A DNA stretch of 64,000 nt from Lysinibacillus alkalisoli (GTDB taxonomy: Bacteria > Bacillota > Bacilli > Bacillales_A > Planococcaceae): assembly GCF_014643595.1 (NCBI RefSeq), contig NZ_BMJT01000002.1, forward strand, positions 248,001-312,000, in the 5' to 3' direction. The notes beneath the pieces are model-generated. The model saw nothing but the letters and a program-made list of their open reading frames with translations, had not been told where the DNA came from and did not search any database. Below are positions 1 to 9,283 of the stretch, piece after piece (the first letter of the stretch is position 1; each line of letters starts with the position of its first letter). The translations under genes and the position numbers were made by a program.

Positions 1-62
1 AACAGCGGTTTTACAACCTTTATTAGTGTCTACACAATATATAAAGTAGGGGGTAATAGTAG

Positions 63-422
63 ATGAAACGATGGTTAATGAGTGGGATAATGTTAGTATT
101 ATTGGTGACAGGGTGTGCGAATGAGCAAACATTGCAAGATTATGTGATAAAACATGATGTCCGTCATTTAGATAAAATTACTTTACAGCATGGCACTACA
201 GGAGAAAAGGTCGTCTTAACAGTTGAGCAACGTAAAGCGCTATGGCAAAAAATAAAGGAGACACAAATTCAAGATGGTAATAATATGGACGCTAAAGGTT
301 GGCGTTATCGCATGATATTATATGATGGTGATAAAATAGTTGAGGTTGGTGATACATTAACGATCACTACACCAGACCTCTATGATGAAATTACGATGTA
401 TTTTGAGGGGGAACATAAATGA
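63..422 (+). CDS. small lipoprotein, paralogue of the one at 41502-41873
   Basis: 119 residues with a lipoprotein signal (hydrophobic stretch ending LLVTGC), so it should be anchored on the outer face of the membrane. No family was recognised. The mature part resembles the lipoprotein encoded at 41502-41873: both have a G-x-TG turn, a run of charged residues, a conserved Tyr-x-x-x-Leu strand and an acidic DTL motif. The ATG at 63 follows a GGGGG ribosome site at a normal distance. The stop overlaps the next gene by four bases (ATGA), which indicates translational coupling to the HAD phosphatase. Function unknown. Confidence 0.75.
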   Translation: MKRWLMSGIMLVLLVTGCANEQTLQDYVIKHDVRHLDKITLQHGTTGEKVVLTVEQRKALWQKIKETQIQDGNNMDAKGWRYRMILYDGDKIVEVGDTLTITTPDLYDEITMYFEGEHK

Positions 423-1042
423 CATTAGTATTATTTGATTTTGACGGCACGATAGCGGATTCTAAGAAAGTATTTTTAGCTTGTTGGAATGAACTTGCAG
501 CACAAAAAGGATATAAAGAAGCAACAGAAGAAGACATGAAGCTTGCACAAACGATGACGATTAAAGAGCGATGTCAGCATTTTAAACTTCCGTTTCATAA
601 AATACCATTATTGATCCCCGCGCTTTATGCAAGTTTTAAAACACGTAGTCATGAAGTGCCTCTATTTGATGGTATAAAAGAAACCATCGAACAATTGCAA
701 CAAGCAGGCTGCGAGCTGGCCATTGTGTCATCTAATGATGCAGATAATATTAGAGCTGTCTTAACACAGCACCATATTCCCATCTCGACCATATATACTT
801 CACGCAAACTTTTCGGTAAAGATAAAATGATTATGAAAATCAAAGAGAAAAGGCCATCGCACGAGCGAGAGCTCATTTATGTAGGAGATGAGGTACGCGA
901 TATAGAGGCTTGTCGTCATAGTAAAATACCAATTATTTGGGTTGATTGGGGGTATGATGCTGCGTCACTAGTCGAAAAATACCAACCCGATTTTATCGCA
1001 CACAAGCCGTCTGACATCTTTAGTCATATCGTTAAAAATTAA
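419..1042 (+). CDS. HAD-superfamily phosphatase, phosphoglycolate phosphatase-like
   Basis: 207 residues. The N-terminus carries HAD motif I (FDFDGT, nucleophile Asp7 and acid/base Asp9), followed by a helical cap, motif II (IVSSND near 103), a motif III lysine and motif IV (YVGDEVRDIEAC). This is the Gph/PpaX-like HAD layout, so a small phosphorylated metabolite is the likely substrate, but which one cannot be read from sequence. It overlaps the lipoprotein stop by four bases and should be co-translated with it. The cytosolic location is inferred from the lack of a signal peptide. Confidence 0.85.
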   Translation: MTLVLFDFDGTIADSKKVFLACWNELAAQKGYKEATEEDMKLAQTMTIKERCQHFKLPFHKIPLLIPALYASFKTRSHEVPLFDGIKETIEQLQQAGCELAIVSSNDADNIRAVLTQHHIPISTIYTSRKLFGKDKMIMKIKEKRPSHERELIYVGDEVRDIEACRHSKIPIIWVDWGYDAASLVEKYQPDFIAHKPSDIFSHIVKN

Positions 1043-1125
1043 AGGCGCAACTATTTTACTGAATTAGGTTTTAGCTACAAAGAAGTAGGGCATTGAACCG
1101 ATAAACGACTTAAGGAGTGTTTACA

Positions 1126-1299
1126 ATGACAATAACTATTGCAACAGCCCTACAAACAGAAAGTCGAAACTATCGGGAGGAATTACTCACATTACAAGAT
1201 GAAATGCAACGTCTATCATTGGATTTAAAACAATTATTACATGATATTCATACGACACTGCATGAAGATGATAATGATAGTCGCCCTTACTGTAAGTGA
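1126..1299 (+). CDS. small hypothetical protein (57 aa)
   Basis: A 57-residue acidic protein predicted to be mostly helical (repeated Leu/Gln/Glu heptad-like pattern), ending in a Cys-Lys tail. The ATG at 1126 is preferred over the GTG at 1117, because AAGGAG at 1112-1117 overlaps the GTG and lies eight bases from the ATG. No family recognised. The good ribosome site is the main reason to regard it as a gene. Confidence 0.5.
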   Translation: MTITIATALQTESRNYREELLTLQDEMQRLSLDLKQLLHDIHTTLHEDDNDSRPYCK

Positions 1300-1382
1300 G
1301 TAATACTAAGACATATTATATAAATGCATGGCAATATGTCTTGCTATCCGTTTAGGGGGATAAACGTAAGGAGAGAAAGGTT

Positions 1383-1667
1383 ATGTTACAACGCAGATGG
1401 CTTTTTATGTTAACAGTCACTTTTATGTTATTATTTACATGGATTGCCTACCGCGAATGGCTTTTTAATGATCGGATTTTACAAGATGGCACGGCCACTA
1501 CGTATTTTAGTCAAGCATTAACATATTTAGTATTAGCCATTACAACGCTTGGTTTTTATGCTAGACGTGCTACAAACATGACAAGAGTAATTTGGCTTGT
1601 CATGACGCTAGCTGTTTTAGTATCACCAATAATAGGCTTAACAATGCTTGCATATATCGCCTTTTAA
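1383..1667 (+). CDS. small membrane protein (94 aa), three predicted TM helices
   Basis: 94 residues with hydrophobic stretches near 8-24, 45-60 and 70-92, so probably an integral membrane protein with three passes. A GGAGAG ribosome site precedes the ATG. The family was not recognised. It is followed after about 35 bases by a second small membrane protein, and the two may be co-transcribed. Confidence 0.6.
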   Translation: MLQRRWLFMLTVTFMLLFTWIAYREWLFNDRILQDGTATTYFSQALTYLVLAITTLGFYARRATNMTRVIWLVMTLAVLVSPIIGLTMLAYIAF

Positions 1668-1704
1668 TACAGAATCACGTATAATGTAAGGGGAGGTGTA
1701 GCAG

Positions 1705-2091
1705 TTGTTACCTTGGCTTGTTTTGCTTGGTCTCATCTTGTTATTATATGTAAACAGTGTATGGATTCGAAAAGTTTTAGGTGTAGAACGTCGTTCATTT
1801 GTAGACGACTATATGAATGACCAACATCGCAAAATAACGAAATATATACAGATGAGCTGTCTTGTAATTGTTGTTATACTTGCTTTTAGTGGCTCATGGT
1901 TTTCATCATATCCACAGCTTTTCGGCATTGCTGTGTTACTTTTTATTACGCTAACAGAAAGTGTACGTATTTATATGTTATATCGTTATGGAAATAATAA
2001 GAAAGAGTGGCTTGCCACCTTACAAGAGCTAATAATTTTACTCGTATTTATACTAGGCGTTATGTATTATGCCATGAATGATACACTTTAA
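1705..2091 (+). CDS. DUF4181-like membrane protein
   Basis: 128 residues with about four hydrophobic segments. The pattern (N-terminal TM, then RKxLGVE, a basic loop, and a later RIYMLYRYGNNKKEW segment) resembles the Bacillus DUF4181 family of unknown function. It uses a TTG start at 1705, chosen because GGGGAGG lies just upstream. It converges on the symporter gene at 2179 with a shared hairpin between them. The family assignment is from memory of its pattern and is moderate. Confidence 0.6.
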   Translation: MLPWLVLLGLILLLYVNSVWIRKVLGVERRSFVDDYMNDQHRKITKYIQMSCLVIVVILAFSGSWFSSYPQLFGIAVLLFITLTESVRIYMLYRYGNNKKEWLATLQELIILLVFILGVMYYAMNDTL

Positions 2092-2113
2092 TGTAACAAG
2101 AATTTATTACAAA

Positions 2114-2150
2114 AACAGGCACTGACGAATGTACTTCGTCAGTGCCTGTT
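2114..2150. terminator. bidirectional hairpin terminator
   Basis: A perfect 16-bp stem (arms 2114-2129 and 2135-2150) with a five-base loop between converging genes. Read on the minus strand the stem is followed by a T-run, so it best serves the symporter gene. The core of the stem recurs almost exactly at 61330-61365. Confidence 0.85.
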
Positions 2151-2178
2151 GCAATTGATACAGAGTAGTGAATCTCAA

Positions 2179-3528
2179 CTATTGCTTTAACCGCATCAAA
2201 TAATCTTGTGTAATGGTTTTGACTTCGCCACTTAAAAAGAGAAGTGCAATGATATTTGGTAAGACAACGAGTGCTAACATAATATCAAGGAATTGCCAAA
2301 TGAATTGTAAACCACCAATAGCTCCCACAATAATAGCGCCTAAATAAACAAAACGCATAACATGTGATGCCATAGTGCCAAATAAAAATTCTGCTTGTTT
2401 TTCGCCATAATATACAATAACACCAATCGTGGATAAGGCAAAGAAGAAGAGACAAATCGAAATTACAATACCTGCTGCATGACCACCAACCACATCTGAT
2501 AATGCTCGTACAACCATGGTTGAAGCATCTTCACTAGGCACATCTTTCCAAACGCCAGAAGTTAACACAATTAATGCTGTCATTGTGCAAACGACTAACG
2601 TATCAATCGCTACTTCAAATATGCCCCATAAACCTTGTTTTGCTGGGTGATCCGTCTTAGCTGTAGCATGTGCAATTGAAGCGGTTCCCATGCCTGCTTC
2701 ATTAGAATATAACCCTCGTGCTAAGCCCCAACGAATGGCCATGGCAATACCAGCACCAGCAAAGCCGCCTACAGCAGGCGCTGGCGCAAATGCATGCGTA
2801 AAGATTAGAGCAAATGCATGTGGGACTTCAGACCAATTGGCTACAATAACAATTAAGGCGCAAATTAAATAAAGTCCAACCATTAAAGGAATAAAACGTT
2901 CTGTGATAGAGCCAATCCGTTTAATGCCACCAATCGTAATTAATCCAATAACAATGGCAATAATAATGCCCGTGACAAAAGGTGGAATATGAAAAGCTAC
3001 TTCAATATTTGTAGATAGGGAATGGGATTGCACCATTGAACTAGCCACAATTTCAATCATTAAGAAGAAAGCAAAACACCATGCTAGCCATTTCCAACCT
3101 AACCCTTGCTCAATATAATACATGGGGCCACCAACCCATTCGCCTTCAGCATTTTTAGTGCGATATTTCACACCTAGTACAACCTCAGCATACTTTGTTG
3201 CCATCCCAATCATAGCAACAAGCCACATCCAAAAAATTGCACCAGGCCCACCTAATGCAATCGCAACAGGCACACCAACAATATTAGCAGCTCCAATAGT
3301 AGAAGCTAACGCAGCAGTAGTGGCTTGAAAAGGAGAAACTGTACCATCTCCTTCAGATTTTGTGAAAATTTTACCGAATGTTTCTTTCAACATATGCGGA
3401 AAAATGCGAAATTGGAAAAATCCAAGGCGCAATGTTAAAAAAATACCCCCACCAACTAATAAAATCATAAGTGGCCAACCCCAAATAAAATCTGAAATGT
3501 TGGCTAATTGTTGTTCAAATGTTCCCAT
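2179..3528 (-). CDS. sodium:alanine/amino-acid symporter (AGCS family)
   Basis: 449 residues, the usual length for the alanine/glycine:cation symporter family. About ten hydrophobic segments, the family signature around the first third (TIGAANIVGVPVAIALGG, then GAIFWMW) and the GGPMYYIEQG loop are visible. It should import alanine, glycine or a related amino acid with sodium. A second member of the family is encoded at 52934-54346; the two are clearly diverged and so may differ in substrate. A GAGGGG ribosome site precedes the ATG at 3528. Confidence 0.9.
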   Translation of the reverse strand: MGTFEQQLANISDFIWGWPLMILLVGGGIFLTLRLGFFQFRIFPHMLKETFGKIFTKSEGDGTVSPFQATTAALASTIGAANIVGVPVAIALGGPGAIFWMWLVAMIGMATKYAEVVLGVKYRTKNAEGEWVGGPMYYIEQGLGWKWLAWCFAFFLMIEIVASSMVQSHSLSTNIEVAFHIPPFVTGIIIAIVIGLITIGGIKRIGSITERFIPLMVGLYLICALIVIVANWSEVPHAFALIFTHAFAPAPAVGGFAGAGIAMAIRWGLARGLYSNEAGMGTASIAHATAKTDHPAKQGLWGIFEVAIDTLVVCTMTALIVLTSGVWKDVPSEDASTMVVRALSDVVGGHAAGIVISICLFFFALSTIGVIVYYGEKQAEFLFGTMASHVMRFVYLGAIIVGAIGGLQFIWQFLDIMLALVVLPNIIALLFLSGEVKTITQDYLMRLKQ

Positions 3529-4081
3529 CGTAAAACCCCTCTTGCTGTCTTATTCTTTTATGTGAAACGAATGAAAACCAATTCGTAGTTGTAAGTTTAG
3601 CAAAGGAAAGTATTGAAGTCTATAATAAAAAAACGCTTACATGCATCATTTTGGTTAATTATTAATGACAGTTAATTGCGAAAAAAGATGGCGCTGTACT
3701 TTTTTAAAGTAGATAAAAAAAGGATTATGTACAACATTGTATTTTTGATGGGAAAATAAGGTGGATCAATGAAGGAGAAGTAGAATATCAAAAAAATATT
3801 ATTAACTAGAATTAATTACGGAAAAAATACATTTAACAAGCAATTAAAGGCTAGTTTCACATAGCTATTAATAGATATCAATTGATATGTACCTGATTTT
3901 TTTAGGGATTTTTATAATTTTGAACGCTTTATAGCATTGATAAAAAGGAGAAGGATATATAGATAAGAGTATGAAAAAAGAAGATAAAAAACGATGGATT
4001 GTATAGATATACAATGATATACGATTGTAAGAAAAGTTAAAATACAATGTAATAAGGGCTGCGATATGAGATATGATAAAA
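3529..4081. other. intergenic region without a recognised gene
   Basis: About 550 very AT-rich bases between two minus-strand genes. It should contain the promoter of the symporter near its left end. Open frames here lack ribosome sites and have a composition typical of random AT-rich DNA. No riboswitch-like structure was recognised. Confidence 0.5.
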
Positions 4082-4109
4082 AAAGCAAACTGATTCATCA
4101 GTTTGCTTT
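4082..4109 (-). terminator. terminator of the chemoreceptor gene
   Basis: A 13-bp stem (4082-4094 with 4097-4109) and a two-base apparent loop, followed on the minus strand by a run of seven T. It lies 31 bases after the chemoreceptor stop. Confidence 0.85.
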
Positions 4110-4139
4110 GGTTAAATCATCTGCAAGGAGTTGTATGTG

Positions 4140-5819
4140 TTAATAGTTAAAGTTTTTAATTGTATCTGCCAGTTCATTTGCTTGCTCTGCTAAATTCGCT
4201 GTTGCAGCTGCGATTTCTTGGATAGAAGCTGTTTGTTCTTCAGCAGCACTTGCAATATTTTGTGCTCTTGTTAGTGAACGTTCGGCGCTTGCATCAATAG
4301 CTGTCGTTTGATCCACAATAACTGCAATATCATCATGTATGTGGTGAATGCGTTCATTCACACTATTTGCTTGCTCATGTACAATATCAAAGCCATTCAC
4401 AATTTTAGCGAAGAGCTCACTTGCTGTGTCTACTTTATGTTTTCCGATCGTTACAGAGAAATGACTATCTGTAATGTCTTGTTCAATTGACTTTGTATTT
4501 GACATGATTTTAGAGACAACTTCTTCAATTTCACCAGCAGCTTTGTTAGACTCATCTGCTAGTTTTCTTACCTCCTCAGCTACTACAGCAAAGCCCTTAC
4601 CAGCATCACCAGCACGAGCAGCTTCGATGGAAGCATTAAGCGCTAACAGATTAGTCTGGTCAGCAATGTCTTTAATGACGTTAACCGCTAGTTCAATGGA
4701 TGAGGTGTTGTCGTCTAAATCACTCATGCGTTCATTAAGGGCTAAAGTATGTGTAGCAATAATATCCATTTGTTGTGTGACATCTGTGACCGCATTACTA
4801 CCTTCATCTGCCATTTGTTTAGCTTCATGCATTGCGTCTGTAGTAGCGTCTACAATAGTAGAAATATCATGCATAGTTGTTAATAAACCTGTTGTCACTT
4901 CACGCATTTGATGTGTGCGTTGTTCTTGGTTTTCAAGGCTTGAAGAGATGCCTTGAATGCTATCAGCTGCATTAATAGCCGCATTACTTACTTCTTCACT
5001 ACTAGCTGTTAGCTCTGCTGAGGCAGCGGCAACTGTTTGTGAAGACTGATTGACTGTTTGCATCATATGTCCTAAACGATCTGCCATACTATTGAAAGAC
5101 TGTGCTAATTGTGCAAATTCATCCTTTGAGCCCATCTCTAGGCGTTGGGTTAAATCGCCAGTTGAAAAAACATTTAACGTATCAATGGTACGTTGCATAC
5201 GACGGCCAATATTACGTCCTGTAATAGTAGCAATTAAAATACTCACTAAAATAATGATGGTAGCAATAATAATAATCGTAATTAACTGACGGTCAGCATC
5301 GTTTTCTAATGTTTCAATTTTTTTATGTATGGCTTTTGTATGGTCATTTGCCATTTGTTTACTAAAGACAACTAAACTTTGTGAACCCTTCCCTAAAATA
5401 GGTTTCGCATTCTTTTCAGCTTCTTGTAAGTTGCCAGCAGTTAAATTTGTAAGTATTTTAGTATCAATATTGCTTTCCCATTCATCTAATTGTTTCACAA
5501 ATGTACTAAAGTCTTCACTTTTTTCACCAGTTTCGCTAAGCTTAGTAACACTATCACGTAATGTTTGGCGAATTTCTTTATGATTATTTAACATTTCTTC
5601 ATCTTTATAAATCATATAGCCTCGAATAGCCGCGTTTGCACGTACCGTTTGAAAGGCGATATCATTATAAAGGTCCACACGTTCTGTTTCATAGTCAATA
5701 CCTTGAAGGGCATGATTACTATTTTGTAAATATACATAGCTAATCCCTGTTACAATGAGCATTGCGGCGATAATGATGGTAAAGGCAAGCTTTAATTTAT
5801 TACCAATCGTAATTTTCAT
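4140..5819 (-). CDS. methyl-accepting chemotaxis protein
   Basis: 559 residues from the ATG at 5819. An upstream in-frame ATG is rejected because the AGGAGAG ribosome site lies inside that extension. Order: TM1 about 8-28; an external four-helix-type sensor domain to about 178; TM2 about 180-202; HAMP about 205-255; then a long coiled-coil signalling domain with the conserved hairpin tip ([18 protein letters not shown]). It should sense an unknown ligand outside the cell and control CheA. No CheR-binding C-terminal pentapeptide was seen. No chemotaxis genes are adjacent, so it is an orphan receptor. A short leader separates it from the divergent MORN-ATPase gene. Confidence 0.93.
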   Translation of the reverse strand: MKITIGNKLKLAFTIIIAAMLIVTGISYVYLQNSNHALQGIDYETERVDLYNDIAFQTVRANAAIRGYMIYKDEEMLNNHKEIRQTLRDSVTKLSETGEKSEDFSTFVKQLDEWESNIDTKILTNLTAGNLQEAEKNAKPILGKGSQSLVVFSKQMANDHTKAIHKKIETLENDADRQLITIIIIATIIILVSILIATITGRNIGRRMQRTIDTLNVFSTGDLTQRLEMGSKDEFAQLAQSFNSMADRLGHMMQTVNQSSQTVAAASAELTASSEEVSNAAINAADSIQGISSSLENQEQRTHQMREVTTGLLTTMHDISTIVDATTDAMHEAKQMADEGSNAVTDVTQQMDIIATHTLALNERMSDLDDNTSSIELAVNVIKDIADQTNLLALNASIEAARAGDAGKGFAVVAEEVRKLADESNKAAGEIEEVVSKIMSNTKSIEQDITDSHFSVTIGKHKVDTASELFAKIVNGFDIVHEQANSVNERIHHIHDDIAVIVDQTTAIDASAERSLTRAQNIASAAEEQTASIQEIAAATANLAEQANELADTIKNFNY

Positions 5820-5956
5820 TTTGTTCTCTCCTAACATATGTTATACCATCACCTTTATTATAAAGGATAATGGGTAATATGTGTGAAGAATTTGAAGAAA
5901 AGTAGGTCATTTTTCGTAATTATTTTATCAGAATATTGTTGAAATGAGGTTTTTTC

Positions 5957-7555
5957 ATGGAAAATAAACAATTGTTTTACCCGAATGGGAAACTAAAGTA
6001 TGAAGGTATGCTACGTAAAAATGAATTTGGGCATGACTTATATCATGGTATGGGTAAGTTATATGATGAGTCAGGTGGATTACTCTATGAAGGTGCCTTT
6101 TATGAACAGGCCAAACAAGGTGAAGGTGCCATGTTTTTAAAAGGTGAGCTACGTTACAAAGGACAGTTTCTACGTAACCAAAAGCACGGACATGGTGAAC
6201 TGTACCAAGATGGCTTTTTGTATTATCGTGGGGAATTTAAAAATGATCAGATGGATGGATACGGCGAATTATTTTATCCGCGGGATACACAACTGTACTA
6301 TAAAGGGCAGTTTATTCAAGGCATGCGTAAAGGTGAAGGCATGATGTATTATCCAAATGGCCGCATCATGTATGTAGGGGAGTTTATGTGGCAAAATCGT
6401 CAAGGTTTTGGCAAATTGTATGAAGATAATGAAGCGAGTGAGCTCCTTTATGAAGGCTATTATTTCGACGATATGCGTCACGGAAAAGGGATTTTATATG
6501 AACAAGGCATTAAAGTTGCTGAAGGCCAGTTTAAAGAAAATGTAATGCAAGGTGAAGGCGTTTTATATTATCCAAGTGGCGCTAAAAAGTACGAAGGACA
6601 AATTGAAGGTGCTGTTGCTCATGGTCGTGGCGATTATTTCACAGAGGATGGTAAGTTGATTTATAGTGGTGAGTTTGTGAATGGTGAGCGTTTGCGTATT
6701 ACACCTGAGATAGAAGCACAAATTGCACGTCTTAAACACGAAATGCATGCGCTTGTAGGATTAGACGATGTGAAAGCAGAAGTGGACCAACTTATTAATT
6801 TTATTAAAATGCAAGGGATTCGTGTTGATTATGGCTTAGCCAGTTTCCCAATGACCTATCACTTAGTGTTTACAGGGAATCCAGGTACAGGAAAAACAAC
6901 AGTTGCCCGCATTATTGGCCAGCTCTATAAATATTTAGGTGTCTTATCAAGCGGTCACTTTGTAGAGACAGACCGTGCTGGCTTAGTGGCAGGTTACGTT
7001 GGACAAACGGCTTTAAAAGTGCAAGATGTAGTCAAAAAAGCTACAGGTGGTGTGTTATTTATTGACGAAGCCTATGCTTTAGTGAACGATAAAAATGATG
7101 CCTTTGGCCAAGAAGCTATTGATAGTTTATTAAAAGCTATGGAAGACTTACGAGATGATTTAGTTATTATTGTGGCAGGCTATGAAGAGCGCATGCAACA
7201 CTTTTTACAAGCTAACCCAGGGTTTAAGTCTCGTTTTAATCGGTTTATTGCCTTTCCTAATTATCGTCATGAAGAATTGTTTGAAATATTCGCCCGTTTG
7301 TGTGAGATTAATGATTATCAATTTAATGAGGCATTTCAACAGCGCATGCAGCAAGAAATTAGCCAAATCCCTATTGATGCTATAACCAATTTTTCAAATG
7401 GTCGGTATGTGCGGAACTTATTTGAAAAACTTGTAACGATGCAATCCAATCGTCTAGCCAATGTGAAGCAGTTAACACGAGAAGATGTGATGACATTAAC
7501 GGTTGAAGATATTGAAATGGCGATTCAATTACAATTATTCGAAAAAACGTATTAA
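5957..7555 (+). CDS. MORN-repeat/AAA+ ATPase fusion protein (CbbX/SpoVK-type ATPase)
   Basis: 532 residues. Residues 1-245 are about nine or ten MORN-type repeats of 22-24 residues (repeated Y-x-G-x-F and G-x-G-x-L/M-Y motifs). Residues 258-530 are a CbbX/SpoVK-like AAA+ domain with Walker A GNPGTGKTT (307-315), Walker B VLFIDEA (366-372), a candidate arginine finger in FKSRF (423-427) and a sensor-2 arginine in GRYVRN. The ATPase parts look intact. MORN repeats usually bind membranes or proteins, so the N-terminus may target a remodelling ATPase; that role is inference. The protein lacks a signal peptide. Single gene with its own upstream region, divergent from the chemoreceptor. The SpoVK known from Bacillus has no MORN domain. 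Confidence 0.88.
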   Translation: MENKQLFYPNGKLKYEGMLRKNEFGHDLYHGMGKLYDESGGLLYEGAFYEQAKQGEGAMFLKGELRYKGQFLRNQKHGHGELYQDGFLYYRGEFKNDQMDGYGELFYPRDTQLYYKGQFIQGMRKGEGMMYYPNGRIMYVGEFMWQNRQGFGKLYEDNEASELLYEGYYFDDMRHGKGILYEQGIKVAEGQFKENVMQGEGVLYYPSGAKKYEGQIEGAVAHGRGDYFTEDGKLIYSGEFVNGERLRITPEIEAQIARLKHEMHALVGLDDVKAEVDQLINFIKMQGIRVDYGLASFPMTYHLVFTGNPGTGKTTVARIIGQLYKYLGVLSSGHFVETDRAGLVAGYVGQTALKVQDVVKKATGGVLFIDEAYALVNDKNDAFGQEAIDSLLKAMEDLRDDLVIIVAGYEERMQHFLQANPGFKSRFNRFIAFPNYRHEELFEIFARLCEINDYQFNEAFQQRMQQEISQIPIDAITNFSNGRYVRNLFEKLVTMQSNRLANVKQLTREDVMTLTVEDIEMAIQLQLFEKTY

Positions 7556-7639
7556 AAAAAGAATTAATGGGTAATAGATTGTAAGAACATAAGAAGGCAC
7601 CTTTAGAAAGCGTAGCGAAGAATGCTAGGAGTGATGACA

Positions 7640-7939
7640 ATGCTACCATTAACTCAAACGGAAGTAGAGAAACTATTATACACTGAACATAATCTTACAA
7701 GACCAGCTACCCAAGATGATGTGAATTTAATGAAACAAAGTTTAAATCGTCTTGTAGAGAAATATTATAAAGATGGTTTAGACGATAAAGTATTTGAGTG
7801 TATTGAAATAAAAAAATCAGTCAATGTCAAAAATTTAAGCGTAGTAGAAGATGAAGAATCATGGATTTTTAGTTTTCCTATTAAAGTACGTAATGAAGCA
7901 TTATTAGACACAGGTTATTTAATTTTACAAAAGGCATAG
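7640..7939 (+). CDS. hypothetical protein (99 aa)
   Basis: 99 residues, mixed alpha/beta in appearance, no TM segment. The ATG at 7640 is chosen because AGGAG at 7627-7631 is eight bases upstream; upstream ATGs at 7622 and 7634 are before or too close to this site. It follows the MORN-ATPase gene by about 85 bases and precedes a small membrane protein. Family not recognised. Confidence 0.6.
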   Translation: MLPLTQTEVEKLLYTEHNLTRPATQDDVNLMKQSLNRLVEKYYKDGLDDKVFECIEIKKSVNVKNLSVVEDEESWIFSFPIKVRNEALLDTGYLILQKA

Positions 7940-7965
7940 ATGGTGACAATCTAGGTGGTGCTAAG

Positions 7966-8238
7966 ATGATTTACTTTGTAGCATGCATAGCATGTATCGC
8001 TTTATTTAACAGTTTGATTGCAAACGGCAAAGTTCGACAATTGAAAAAGCAGATGGAGCAACTTGAACATAAAAGTGTCCTTTATCAGCAACATGATACA
8101 CATCTTGATGTATATGATCTTATTGTGGCAGGGCGAGAGGGAGCGGCTGTAGAACAAGCACAAAAGCTATATCATATGACTCTACAAGAAGCTACTTTAT
8201 ATGTGCAAAGATTAAAAAGTAGTCACAGTAACAAATAA
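7966..8238 (+). CDS. small membrane-anchored protein with L7/L12-like tail
   Basis: 90 residues. An N-terminal TM helix (about 2-19) is followed by a basic/coiled segment and a C-terminal stretch (about 50-83) with the pattern LIxxGREGAAVEQAxKLY then LQEATxYVxRLK. That tail resembles the C-terminal fold of ribosomal protein L7/L12 (EAIKLYR, LKEAKDYV), which is also found in small Bacillus membrane proteins. Function unknown. It follows the preceding gene by 26 bases, so the two probably form an operon. Confidence 0.6.
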   Translation: MIYFVACIACIALFNSLIANGKVRQLKKQMEQLEHKSVLYQQHDTHLDVYDLIVAGREGAAVEQAQKLYHMTLQEATLYVQRLKSSHSNK

Positions 8239-8306
8239 CTACTCATGTTCGATGAGGTGTTGGCTCATATGATGTCTATGAAACAATTTGTCTTACGTGA
8301 AAAAAG

Positions 8307-8333
8307 TGGTAAAGGGGTATTCTTCCTTTACCA
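8307..8333. repeat. dispersed hairpin, copy 1
   Basis: Nine-base-pair stem (TGGTAAAGG with CCTTTACCA) about 70 bases after a gene end. A related, longer hairpin with the same arms lies at 52763-52795. It may act as a weak terminator, but the following T-run is poor. Confidence 0.5.
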
Positions 8334-8477
8334 TTTACTTTGTTGCGCCTTTTTATAATGCAACTTGATGGATAGAGAAGTGTAGCTAAATGGTACATAG
8401 TAATTACACAACACTATCGTAAAATAACCTAACAAATCGACAAAGTTATGCTAAAGTGGAAGAGGAGGATGATGATA

Positions 8478-9155
8478 ATGAAGCGAATCATATTAACAGG
8501 TACTTTATTACTTGTGCCTATAACGGCATCTGCACAAGGGCTTTCTATTAATGAAGGAACAAATACTTCACCACCAAGTACATCAGCTATAGAAAAAGAC
8601 TTTCACTTAACGATTACGCGTGAACAACAGGCAGAGGTAGCAAAAAATTTACCCATTGTAGAGAATAGTAGTAAACCAGGAATTGCGGGTAAAATTAAAA
8701 CAAGTTTAACTTCTACACTAAAGTTTGATCAATATACGAAACTCGCCTTATTAAAACCTTTCGATCTGCCTACAACAGGTACATTAACTTCACCATATGG
8801 CTGGCGTAACATTGGCGCAGGGCAAGAGTTGCATGAAGGGCAAGATATTGCTAATGCAATTGGAACGCCTGTATATGCAGCAGGTGATGGCATTGTTCAT
8901 TTTGTTGATTCACATACTACTGCAGGGAATTATATTGTGATTCGTCATACTATTGATGGCGTTACGATTGGTACACGTTATTTACATTTGGATACCATTG
9001 ATACGATGATTGGACGTACTGTGAAAAAAGGTGACTTTATTGGCACTATGGGGAATACAGGTCGCTCTACAGGACCACATTTACATTTTGAAGTGCGTGC
9101 AGGCGTCAATTATAGTGATATGGCATTAGAACCTATGCAATTTATACGCAAATAA
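8478..9155 (+). CDS. secreted M23 (LytM-type) zinc peptidase
   Basis: 225 residues from the ATG at 8478 (AGGAGG at 8463-8468). A signal peptide ending ASA-QG (cleavage near 19) is followed by a linker and a C-terminal M23 domain from about 100. Zinc ligands His119, Asp123 and His203 (HLHFE) and catalytic His201 are present, with a further His170 in RYLHLD, so the enzyme appears active. It should cleave peptide bridges in peptidoglycan outside the membrane. The short N-terminal region has no recognised binding domain. It stands alone between two unrelated genes. Confidence 0.88.
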   Translation: MKRIILTGTLLLVPITASAQGLSINEGTNTSPPSTSAIEKDFHLTITREQQAEVAKNLPIVENSSKPGIAGKIKTSLTSTLKFDQYTKLALLKPFDLPTTGTLTSPYGWRNIGAGQELHEGQDIANAIGTPVYAAGDGIVHFVDSHTTAGNYIVIRHTIDGVTIGTRYLHLDTIDTMIGRTVKKGDFIGTMGNTGRSTGPHLHFEVRAGVNYSDMALEPMQFIRK

Positions 9156-9283
9156 CAAGTTACACGACACTATGAAATGAAAAAATACTCTACATGCAAA
9201 CAGTACTAAAACTGTTATCATCGTCGATTAAAAGATCAACAGTTATATTTTGATGTGATAATGAATAATTGGGGTGGGGTTAT

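Noticed and set aside
3868-4098. A 76-codon open frame on the minus strand between symporter and chemoreceptor
   Set aside because: It starts inside the terminator hairpin, has no ribosome site and reads as low-complexity Ile/Phe/Tyr sequence expected from AT-rich DNA.
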